Source: an uncultured Clostridia bacterium (GTDB lineage Bacteria > Bacillota > Clostridia > Christensenellales > UBA1750). Taken from it: a stretch of 64,000 nt of DNA. This document shows positions 41,229 through 48,112 of this stretch, in pieces. Where the stretch lies: NCBI GenBank assembly GCA_947625765.1, contig CANQPP010000002.1:36602-100601 (forward strand). Direction: 5' to 3'. Made by a program: the position numbers and the translations under genes. Position 1 is the stretch's first letter. Every line of letters begins with the position of its first letter. The notes beneath the pieces are model-generated. The model was not told where the DNA came from. It ran no database searches and saw only the letters and a program-made list of their open reading frames with translations.

Positions 41229-41768
41229 TCAGGCGTTTTTCGGCTTTTTCTTCCCCTCACGCAAAGCGCGCAGGAACAGCAGGCCGTACTGGAGCATGGC
41301 CACGTAGGCCGCGGCCAGGGACAGCGCCAGCAGGATCCAGTGCCAGGGATAGGCCGCCTGGCCGAAGAAGGAGAGCGCCACGGCGGGCGTGAACAGGAAG
41401 GTGGCTGCCTTGCCGAAGAAGTTGGCGGCGATGACCACGTCGATGCGGTAGAGGACCAGCGCCCCGGCGATCATCAGCGCCTCCTTGACCAGCGCCAGCA
41501 CCAGCGCCCAGACGGGGATGTAGCCGTAGGCGTACAGGCAGGAGAGCGTCACCACCAGCATCAGCTTGTCCGCGAAGGGGTCCACGATCTTGCCGAACTT
41601 GGTGATCTGGTTGAGCTTGCGGGCCAGGTAGCCGTCCAGAATGTCGGTCACGCCCGCCGCCAGGTACACCGCCAGCGCCCAGAAGGGCAGGCCGCGGGAG
41701 AACAGCACCGGCACCAGCGGCACCAGCGCCAGGCGCAGCAGCGTGAGACAATTCGGCAGGTTCAACAA
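41229..41768 (-). CDS. pgsA: CDP-diacylglycerol--glycerol-3-phosphate 3-phosphatidyltransferase
   Basis: A 179-residue integral membrane enzyme that makes phosphatidylglycerol-phosphate from CDP-diacylglycerol and glycerol-3-phosphate. The CDP-alcohol phosphotransferase motif is complete: DILDGYLARKLNQITKFGKI then VDPFADK, fitting D-x2-DG-x2-AR-x8-9-G-x3-D-x3-D. It begins LLNLPNCLTLLRL, the usual PgsA N-terminus, so I take the TTG at 41768 (or the adjacent TTG) as start with GGGAGAGGGG upstream; the longer upstream frame is unconserved. Its promoter has TTGCAC and TATACT. Confidence 0.9.
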   Translation of the reverse strand: MLNLPNCLTLLRLALVPLVPVLFSRGLPFWALAVYLAAGVTDILDGYLARKLNQITKFGKIVDPFADKLMLVVTLSCLYAYGYIPVWALVLALVKEALMIAGALVLYRIDVVIAANFFGKAATFLFTPAVALSFFGQAAYPWHWILLALSLAAAYVAMLQYGLLFLRALREGKKKPKNA

Positions 41769-41830
41769 GGCCGCCCCTCTCCCTTCGCATAAAACTTTTG
41801 CGGCGCCCCGCAAAAAACGTCGTTTAAATG

Positions 41831-41859
41831 AGTATACCACAAAATTCCCCCGTGTGCAA
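41831..41859 (-). promoter_or_regulatory. Promoter of pgsA
   Basis: Minus-strand TTGCAC (41859-41854), 17 bases, TATACT (41836-41831). Confidence 0.6.
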
Positions 41860-41948
41860 TCACCCGCCGGAACGAGGATGGCCCCTGCCTGTTTCTGCTG
41901 AAAGTCCTCGGCAAGGGAACACAAAGAAACGCCAACGCGCGCCGCCGG

Positions 41949-41986
41949 AAAAGGCCGCTTGTCCTTAGACAGGCGGCCTTTTTTTG
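41949..41986. terminator. Terminator downstream of the lipoprotein gene
   Basis: AAAAGGCCGC...GCGGCC followed by seven Ts on the plus strand; on the minus strand it ends the lipoprotein transcript with a TTTT tract. Confidence 0.65.
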
Positions 41987-42003
41987 CCGGTGGTTTTCCT
42001 CTC

Positions 42004-42762
42004 TTACTCCCCGAACTCGCAGTGGGAGAGCAGCAAGTCGACGGTGTCCATGTCGAACACGAGCTTGCTGCCGACGCCGTACGAGGCGTCGATCGTGAAG
42101 CCTAAGACGATGTCTTCATTGACCTGCACGGCGACCACGCATACGACGTCGCAGATATCCTTTTTGTACTCGATCGAATCGCCATAATCCAGATCAACTT
42201 GTTCTTCCTGCATGTAGACCAGAACTTTCCTGCCGTTCAGGTCCTTTGTTACGGGCTCTATATCGTCCGTCGTGATCCAGAAATCCTGGGCATGCTGCCA
42301 ATAATCCTCGCAGCTGCCCATAATGAACTCCAAGATCGTGCGGCCGCTGACGCCTTCCATGACCGCGTGCGTCATCATGGCGTAGACCATGCCTTCGGTA
42401 TTGATCTTCATTCTGTCGTAGATCGGGCTCTCGCTGGGGAGGGTGAATTTCACAAGAAAATTGGTCTCGTCGTCCGGGTCCAGCTGAATGCCGAAAGCAT
42501 TGTTTTCCTCATCCTCGAGGTAGTAATATACCACTTCTTCCTCCTCGTCGGTCTCCTCGGGCGTTTCCTCCGGGGTGGGTTCGGGGGTCTCCTCCGGCGT
42601 CTCTGCGGGCGGTTCCGTGGGGGCGGGCGTCTCGGGCGCGGGCGTCTCGGTGATCTCCTCCTGCGCGTCCATGGGCGCCTCGGCGGGGGCCTGCGTCCCG
42701 CTGCAGGCGGTCAGGGCGAACGCCAGGAGAAGGCTCAGGGCGATGGCCAGGGTTCGTTTCAT
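42004..42762 (-). CDS. Lipoprotein with acidic Pro/Glu/Thr-rich linker
   Basis: A 252-residue lipoprotein: MKRTLAIALSLLLAFALTAC signal with LTAC lipobox, a low-complexity Pro/Glu/Thr linker (about 25-75), then a globular domain of about 170 residues with no family I recognise. The linker should hold the domain away from the membrane. The start is the ATG at 42762, preceded by GGAGG. Its 5' leader carries a 16-base element that recurs, inverted, in the candidate small RNA 110 bases away. Confidence 0.7.
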   Translation of the reverse strand: MKRTLAIALSLLLAFALTACSGTQAPAEAPMDAQEEITETPAPETPAPTEPPAETPEETPEPTPEETPEETDEEEEVVYYYLEDEENNAFGIQLDPDDETNFLVKFTLPSESPIYDRMKINTEGMVYAMMTHAVMEGVSGRTILEFIMGSCEDYWQHAQDFWITTDDIEPVTKDLNGRKVLVYMQEEQVDLDYGDSIEYKKDICDVVCVVAVQVNEDIVLGFTIDASYGVGSKLVFDMDTVDLLLSHCEFGE

Positions 42763-42787
42763 GCGATGATTCCTCCATTCCAAAATG

Positions 42788-42929
42788 TATACTTTTCTGC
42801 AAAGCGTCACCCTTGCCCGCGCAGGGCCGCAAAACAGGCAAAAAATCTTTTACAGCACTGGAATTTGCCGCGAACCTGTGTTATAATCACTTGTGCTTTT
42901 CTGTAAGAATGCGTTTGCAGAAAAGTATA
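42788..42929. repeat. 16-base inverted repeat around a divergent control region
   Basis: TATACTTTTCTGCAAA (42788-42803) and its exact complement (42914-42929). Read outward, each side presents TTTGCAGAAAAGTATA: one in the leader of the minus-strand lipoprotein gene, the other in the plus-strand small RNA. Confidence 0.8.
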
Positions 42930-43024
42930 GGTTTTTGCAAGTCCCTTTAAGGCGCTGTTTCCCTGTTATTCCCCAAAAAGCGACGCCCCCGCGGCCTGAT
43001 TTCAAGCGGCCGCGGGGGTTTTTC
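42882..43024 (+). ncRNA. Candidate orphan small RNA
   Basis: A TATAAT (42882-42887, with only a weak TGGAAT-like -35) would start RNA near 42894. A hairpin CTTTTCTG/CAGAAAAG (42896-42925) follows and a strong terminator (CCCCCGCGGCC...GGCCGCGGGGG, TTTTT; 42986-43023) ends it, giving about 130 bases. No ORF with a ribosome-binding site lies inside and no plus-strand gene follows, so the terminator has no other obvious client. Confidence 0.5.
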
Positions 43025-43047
43025 TATGCCTGTCTTTTTTGGAGTTT

Positions 43048-43869
43048 TCAGCGGGTGCGCATCCTCTGGGCGCTCACGCGGACCTTGCCGGAGCCGGAGG
43101 CGCTGCTCTTTGGCGCGGTGGAGCCGGAGGAGGAACGGGAGGAGCCGGAGGAGCGCGAGGCGGAGGACGTCCCGCTCCCCCACTGCTGCATCTGCCAGTT
43201 TATCATGTCCAGCTGGGCCTGCCACTGGTTCAGCGCCAGCTCGTTGGCCATGCGGGCGTTGAACATATCCGCCTGCAGCCTGCGGTCCTCCTGGGCCTGG
43301 AAGGCGTTCGCGGCGTAGGCCGAGGCGTTGGAGTGGCGCTGGGCGTCCAGCTCCAGCAGCGTCTGGTCGAAGCTGGCCAACAGGCTCTGCTCCTGCCGCA
43401 TGGCCGTAAGGTCGGTGTTCTGCAGGGCGTCCGTGGTGTAGGAGGAGCGAGCGAAGCCGCGGGCGTTGGTGCTCTTTTCGATGTTGGCCTTTGTCTGCTT
43501 GACGCTCTGCTTTAGGGCCTCCTGCGCGCCGGCCAGGTCCTGCTCGGCCTGCGCCTTCTGCTTTGTGTAGCTGGCCTCCTCCAAAGCGTCGCCGATGGAG
43601 TAATAGTATTCGTAGCTGTAGCTGGGCGTGGAAACGTAGCTGTAATTCAGCTGCGGCAGGCTGTCCCAGAGGCTCTGGAAGTTAAAGCCGCCGCTTCCGC
43701 CGCCCAGCGCCGCGTCCACGGCGCTGCGGTTGGCCTCGTAGGCGGCCTGGGTGTAGGCGCCCCACTTGCCGTCCACGCCGCCCGCGCCCAGGTCCGCGCC
43801 CAGGCCAGCCAGCACCTGCTGCACCCTGCGGGTGTAGTCGCTGTCCTTCGATTTGTCGTAGCTCGCCAT
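43048..43869 (-). CDS. Phage structural protein with peptidoglycan-binding N-terminus
   Basis: A 273-residue protein, last of the phage cassette. Residues about 8-48 (YTRRVQQVLAGLGADLG then GVDGKWGAYTQAAYEANR) fit the peptidoglycan-binding (PG_binding_1) repeat. The middle (about 95-230) is a long Gln/Ala-rich helical region with heptad character, and the tail is Ser/Gly-rich ending basic (KVRVSAQRMRTR). Position after the neck genes suggests an ejection or tail-tip protein that contacts the cell wall. AGGAGAG precedes the ATG. No similarity to a named phage protein is claimed beyond the PGBD-like segment. Confidence 0.6.
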   Translation of the reverse strand: MASYDKSKDSDYTRRVQQVLAGLGADLGAGGVDGKWGAYTQAAYEANRSAVDAALGGGSGGFNFQSLWDSLPQLNYSYVSTPSYSYEYYYSIGDALEEASYTKQKAQAEQDLAGAQEALKQSVKQTKANIEKSTNARGFARSSYTTDALQNTDLTAMRQEQSLLASFDQTLLELDAQRHSNASAYAANAFQAQEDRRLQADMFNARMANELALNQWQAQLDMINWQMQQWGSGTSSASRSSGSSRSSSGSTAPKSSASGSGKVRVSAQRMRTR

Positions 43870-43891
43870 GTGTCATCTCTCCTTCTTCTTG

Positions 43892-44512
43892 TTACTGCTG
43901 CCTGGTCTTGAGCTTTGCGTAGGCTGCCGCGTGGCCGCCGCCCGTCTGCAGCTGGAAGCTGCCCGCGCTGACCCGCGCCGTCAGCTCCACCGCGTATTCC
44001 CCGGCGCTCCTGTCCGGCAGGAATACGGCCCGGTGCGCGCCCGCGTAGCCCTCGGCAAGGTCCTGCCGCCACTGGGCGACGGAGGCGTTGTTGATGAGCA
44101 GCTGCACCTCCAGACAGCCCGTGGAGCCGTCTGAGGCGGGCAGGAACTTCCCGTCCAGCGACCAGTGGATGTACAGGTGGGAAACGTAGAGGCAGCCGAC
44201 GGTGAAGCGGGCGAAGGCGCTCATGCTCTGGCCGAAGGTGAGGGGCCCATCGGTGAACACCGCCGTCACGTCCGAATCCACGGCCTCCTCCGGCACGGGG
44301 TTGTACTTGGAAAAGCCCTTGATGATGAAGGACTCGTTGACGTACTGCAGAAACTTGTTGATCTTCTCCTGCTCGGCGGCCAGGGCGGAGCGCGGCGCGG
44401 GCGGCAGGCTGTGCTGGTTCTGGGCGTAATACTGCAGGTCCTTGAGCAGCGCGCCGTACAGGTCCAGGCGCGGCGTGGGCACGGTGTCCACGCGGAAGCT
44501 GCTGCCCGTCAC
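43892..44512 (-). CDS. Phage structural protein after the gp10-like gene
   Basis: A 206-residue protein whose GTG start overlaps the stop of the gp10-like gene (GTGA), so the two are translationally coupled. An N-terminal helical part (about 15-75, with LKDLQYYAQNQ and INKFLQYVNESF) is followed by a beta-rich C-terminal domain (FARFTVGCLYVSHLYIHWSLDGKF onward). P22 has its tail-needle gene 26 (233 residues) in the same position, but I see no needle-like heptad repeat, so equivalence is positional only. Longer frames upstream in this register are shadows. Confidence 0.6.
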   Translation of the reverse strand: MTGSSFRVDTVPTPRLDLYGALLKDLQYYAQNQHSLPPAPRSALAAEQEKINKFLQYVNESFIIKGFSKYNPVPEEAVDSDVTAVFTDGPLTFGQSMSAFARFTVGCLYVSHLYIHWSLDGKFLPASDGSTGCLEVQLLINNASVAQWRQDLAEGYAGAHRAVFLPDRSAGEYAVELTARVSAGSFQLQTGGGHAAAYAKLKTRQQ

Positions 44513-45948
44513 AGCTCCACCTCCAGCTCCAGCCCGCCGGTGAAGCTGAAGCCCGCGCCTTCCAGCGCCTCGATGCTTACCTGGAAGCGGCGGCCCCGCA
44601 CGCGGAAGCGGTAGCGGTGCAGCTCCTCCCCGCCGCGCCGGGGCCGCAGCACGCGCACGCGGCGCTCGGTCTCGCTGGCGACGATCACGCGCACGTAGGG
44701 CGTTATGCCCTTGCGGGCGAACAGCCTGCCGTAGACGGAGAAGCCGGTCACGGTCTTGCGCTCGTTGGTGCCAAAGTCCAGCCAGGGCGTGCGCCAGAAA
44801 GCGCGGCCGATCCCCGGCTCCGGCCCGGCCAGCCACTGATACACATAGCCGTCGCCGCACAGCAGATATAGCTTCTCGCGCATGGAGCCCGCGCGGGCCA
44901 GCGCCACCACCTCGCCCACGGTGTGCAGCATGTAGGTCTGGCGGTCGAGGTCGTATTCCAGCAGCAGGCTGTTGCGCTTCTCCTCCCCCACGGGCAGGGC
45001 GAAATACAGCCGCTCGTTGTGGCAGATGCCCACGGCGCTCTCCCCGAAATGGGGGCTCAAACCCTTCTCCTCGGGCGCGCAGTCCTGCCGGTAGGCGCTC
45101 TCGAACAGGCGGGGCAGCTTGCGGTCGTCCAAAAGGGACAGCGTGGTGCCCGACTGCACGCCGATGCCGTGGGTGGTGAGGAAGTAGGCGCTCAGGTTCG
45201 AGACGGCGGCGCTGCGGCCCGCTATGGTGCCGAGGCTGCCGCTCATCTCCACCACCTGGTAGCTGTCCGGGGACGCGCCGTAGAGGAGCAGCGCCGTGGT
45301 GGACTTGAGCACGCACAGATCGGAACCCACGCGGTACAGGCCCGTCACGCGGCCGCCGTCGAAGGTGGGCAGCTCCACAAGGCCGCCGCCCCGGTCGGGC
45401 AGCTCCACGTCGGGGCTCCAGTCGGTGGCGTCCATGGCGCGGGAATAGTACACCCTGTCCGGGTTCTCGTAGTCGCCGCACATCCACACCCGCTCGTAGT
45501 GCAGGGCGAAGAAGCGGCCCTTTGCGGGCGCGCCGGGCAGGGGCTGGGCGGCAGCGGTCTCGCCGTTCCACATCTGCACCGGGTCCAGGCCGTTGCCGAA
45601 GATCATCAGCGTGTCGTCGCCGTCCTGGTAGGTGAGGAAGCCCCAGTCTCCGCCGGACGCCCCGCCGAACAGCCGCTGCCAGCGGCCCTGCTTGTAGGCA
45701 TACACGCCGTTTTTCGTCCCCGCGACGATATATTCAAAGGTGTCCCGGCCCACCCGGTCGGAGAACACGTACAGCGCCGTGGGCTCGCCCACCAGGGCGG
45801 TCCCGGTCACCTTCGCGGGGCCGGGCAGGCTGGCCAGCCGCCCGTGGTCGGTGGTGACGTTGCGCGCCTCCAGCGCCGCCGAGGGGTCGCCTGCCAGGGA
45901 GCCGCCGCGCTCGTCCAGGCCCGTGAAGTAGGCGATGGTCTGCCGCAT
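44509..45948 (-). CDS. P22 gp10-like packaged-DNA stabilization protein
   Basis: A 479-residue protein starting MRQTIAYFTGLDERGG. It has repeated beta-propeller-like blades (FEYIVAGTKNGVYAYKQGRWQRLF, YLLCGDGYVYQWL, RLYFALPVGEEKRNSLLLEYD) and YYSRAMDATDWSP, a motif seen in phage neck or stabilization proteins. Length and gene order (after the adaptor) match P22 gp10 (472 residues), the plug that seals the packaged genome. It overlaps the following gene by four bases. GGGAGGGG precedes the ATG. Assigned from fold-like repeats and synteny; no database search was possible. Confidence 0.65.
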   Translation of the reverse strand: MRQTIAYFTGLDERGGSLAGDPSAALEARNVTTDHGRLASLPGPAKVTGTALVGEPTALYVFSDRVGRDTFEYIVAGTKNGVYAYKQGRWQRLFGGASGGDWGFLTYQDGDDTLMIFGNGLDPVQMWNGETAAAQPLPGAPAKGRFFALHYERVWMCGDYENPDRVYYSRAMDATDWSPDVELPDRGGGLVELPTFDGGRVTGLYRVGSDLCVLKSTTALLLYGASPDSYQVVEMSGSLGTIAGRSAAVSNLSAYFLTTHGIGVQSGTTLSLLDDRKLPRLFESAYRQDCAPEEKGLSPHFGESAVGICHNERLYFALPVGEEKRNSLLLEYDLDRQTYMLHTVGEVVALARAGSMREKLYLLCGDGYVYQWLAGPEPGIGRAFWRTPWLDFGTNERKTVTGFSVYGRLFARKGITPYVRVIVASETERRVRVLRPRRGGEELHRYRFRVRGRRFQVSIEALEGAGFSFTGGLELEVEL

Positions 45949-45963
45949 CTCTTTCCCCTCCCT

Positions 45964-46533
45964 TTACAGGCTGCGCCAGGCGAGCGCGTCCCGGCAGAAG
46001 CGCCCGGCGGCGGGCTTTAGCATGGTCAGCGCCCGCTCGAAGGCGGCGTAGAAGGGCGTGGCCTGCTCGCGCTTGCCCTCCTGCTCCAGCATACGGGCGG
46101 CGGCATAATCGGCCAAAGCGCCGTGGAAGCCCGCCGGGCAGAGCTCGGGCGCGTCCCAGTCGTTCTCCAGCGCGGGCGGGTCGTACTCGTAGCCCACGCA
46201 GACGGAGTCCCAGGGTCGGGCGAAGGGCACGGTCAGATGCGTCATTTCCCGGTCAAAGGGCAGGCACTGCCGGTGCCGCGCCCCCTCGTATTCGATGTAG
46301 CGGATGCGTGTGGGCTTCTCCTCCAGTTCGGAGAGGTCAAAGCCCCTTTCGCCGTCCAGCACCACCTCCTGCCGCTTGACGGGCCTGATCCGCCGAAGCG
46401 CCCGCAGGTAGGCCTCGTTCAGGTACAGGCGCAGCTCCGGGCTGTGCTCGGCGCGCACGTCCGGGTGCTCGATGTCCGCGTTGGCGTAGCCGATCTTCTT
46501 AAGTGTGAGTGAAATCAGCTCCTGAAGATCCAT
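45964..46533 (-). CDS. Phage head-tail adaptor (gp4-like)
   Basis: A 189-residue, largely helical protein: MDLQELISLTLKKIGY, YLNEAYLRALRRIRPVKRQE and C-terminal AADYAAARMLEQEGK-type helices (here ALADYAAARMLEQEGKREQA). The pattern is that of phage adaptor or connector proteins that bind beneath the portal. It lies between the major capsid and gp10-like genes, where P22 has gp4. GGAAGGAGAG precedes the ATG. Probably the first tail-accessory factor of the particle. Confidence 0.65.
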   Translation of the reverse strand: MDLQELISLTLKKIGYANADIEHPDVRAEHSPELRLYLNEAYLRALRRIRPVKRQEVVLDGERGFDLSELEEKPTRIRYIEYEGARHRQCLPFDREMTHLTVPFARPWDSVCVGYEYDPPALENDWDAPELCPAGFHGALADYAAARMLEQEGKREQATPFYAAFERALTMLKPAAGRFCRDALAWRSL

Positions 46534-46560
46534 GTGCTCTCTCCTTCCTCTCTCTTTTGA

Positions 46561-46593
46561 AAAGGGCGGGAAGGGGCTTCTCCCCCTCCCGCC
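46561..46593 (-). terminator. Partial terminator after the capsid gene
   Basis: GGCGGGAGGGG/CCCCTTCCCGCC stem followed by CTTTTC on the minus strand; likely lowers expression of neck genes relative to the capsid gene. Confidence 0.55.
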
Positions 46594-46611
46594 GCCGTTG
46601 GGTTTTTAGGC

Positions 46612-47568
46612 TTAAGCCTCGATGCCGTGCTCGATGCGCACCAGCCAGTTCTCGTTCAGGATGGCGGCGGCGAAGCCCTCCACCTTCCAGCCCACGGTCG
46701 CGATCTGGTCCAGGGGGTCGTTGGTCCCGGCGGAGCCCAGGGGCTTGACGATGCTGCGCACGGGGCTGTCGCCTACCGCGCCCAGGTCGACCACGCCGTA
46801 GGCGTCCTCGCCGAACACCAGCGTCGCGCCCACGTCCGCGGAGCCGCTGCCCTCGCCCGCGAACACGGAGGCCTCGCTGGACTCCAGGAAGATGACGCCG
46901 AACAGCTTGCCGATCTCGCCGTTCTCGATCTGCTCGGCCTGCTGGTACTTGGCCTTCTCCTCCCAGAGGGGATCGGACTGCAGGGAATACTTGGCGTCGG
47001 AGCCGATGATGGCCTTGTAGTAGCCCTTGCCGCCGCGGTTGAACTTGGGCGCGCCCTGCTTTTCCAGCAGGCGCACGGCGCGGCGGATGTCCTGCACGGT
47101 CAGGGGCTTGGCGGCGTCCAGCGCAGCGCGGCCCTCCGCGCCGCCGCAGTAGAGCACCTGCTCGCCCTTGGCCAGCTCGTCGCGCACGATGTGGTCGATG
47201 GAGAGCGCGCCCTGCCGGGCCATGAGGTTGACCAGGTTGTTGGTCTCGGTGTTGACGCCGGTCAGGGATAAAACGTCCGTGGTTGCGACGTAGCCGCCGT
47301 AGGACTTGACGGAGCAGACCACCTTCTCCATGGAAAGCGTCTGGCCGTCGGGCACCACGCCCTCGGTCAGGGCGGTGGTCACGGCCCCGAAGGGCGTGTA
47401 GCGCCAGAACTCCACGGTGCGGCCGCTGTGCTGGGGCAGCGCCTTCTTCTGGCCGCCGTGGTAGAAGACCAGCCGCTTTTCCATCTCCAGGAGCAGCTTG
47501 CCGTCGTAGTAGTTCTGCAGCGTGGTGTGCAGCGTGCCGGTCGCCGAGGTGTTCATGTTGGTGGGCAT
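46612..47568 (-). CDS. N4-gp56 family major capsid protein
   Basis: A 318-residue major capsid protein of the N4-gp56 family (HK97 fold). Recognisable segments are the N-terminal LHTTLQNYYDGKLLLEMEKRLVFYHGGQKKALPQHSGRTVEFWRY (the family's arm and E-loop region), YGGYVATTDVLSL, and a C-terminal GWKVEGFAAAILNENWLVRIEHG. Intact, with AAAGGAGG before the ATG. Lies between the putative scaffold and adaptor genes. It is the surest phage hallmark in the region. Confidence 0.88.
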   Translation of the reverse strand: MPTNMNTSATGTLHTTLQNYYDGKLLLEMEKRLVFYHGGQKKALPQHSGRTVEFWRYTPFGAVTTALTEGVVPDGQTLSMEKVVCSVKSYGGYVATTDVLSLTGVNTETNNLVNLMARQGALSIDHIVRDELAKGEQVLYCGGAEGRAALDAAKPLTVQDIRRAVRLLEKQGAPKFNRGGKGYYKAIIGSDAKYSLQSDPLWEEKAKYQQAEQIENGEIGKLFGVIFLESSEASVFAGEGSGSADVGATLVFGEDAYGVVDLGAVGDSPVRSIVKPLGSAGTNDPLDQIATVGWKVEGFAAAILNENWLVRIEHGIEA

Positions 47569-47668
47569 AAGGCTCGTTTCCTCCTTTTGTTTGTCCTTGT
47601 GTTGTTCGTCTTTACTGCTTGACTGCCAGCCCTTTTCTTTCCCTGCAACGCATCGGGCCGGGCTTTAT

Positions 47669-48112
47669 TTACAGGTTATAGACCCTGCCGGTGCGGTCCA
47701 CGTACTCGGAAATTCGCTCGATGTCCTGCCGGTCCAGCCTGGCGGTGGGGCCGCCCGCGCCGAGGTTTGCGTCCCTCTCGGCCGCCTGCGGTTCCCTGCG
47801 CAGGAAGTAGCGGCGGTAGATCGCGCCTATGTTCTCCCCCCTTTCCAGCGCCTCCATGGCGGCCTTGTTGGCGCGCAGGCTCTGCAAAGTGAAATTGGGG
47901 TCGCCGATCAGGTCGATGGCCTCCAGCACCTGCTCGGCCTTGCGGCGCTGGGCGGTGGAGCGCTCCACCACCTGGTAAAGCAGCTTTGCGGCCTGCTCCG
48001 GGCTCATCTGCAGGCGGTCGAGCAGCTCCTCCAGCACCTCCATGCCCTGGCTCTGCGCTTGTGCTGCCGCTTCCTCGGTCACTTCCGCGCGCGTGTCTCT
48101 CTCCTCGTTCAT
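47669..48112 (-). CDS. Putative phage scaffolding protein
   Basis: A 147-residue, highly charged, helical protein with no membrane segment: an acidic N-terminus (MNEERDTRAEVTEEAAAQ), a long coiled-coil-like centre and a basic C-terminus. Composition, size and position between portal and major capsid fit an assembly scaffold, which are poorly conserved in sequence. Its start overlaps the portal stop by four bases (ATGA), so translation is coupled. Identification is by context. Confidence 0.6.
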   Translation of the reverse strand: MNEERDTRAEVTEEAAAQAQSQGMEVLEELLDRLQMSPEQAAKLLYQVVERSTAQRRKAEQVLEAIDLIGDPNFTLQSLRANKAAMEALERGENIGAIYRRYFLRREPQAAERDANLGAGGPTARLDRQDIERISEYVDRTGRVYNL

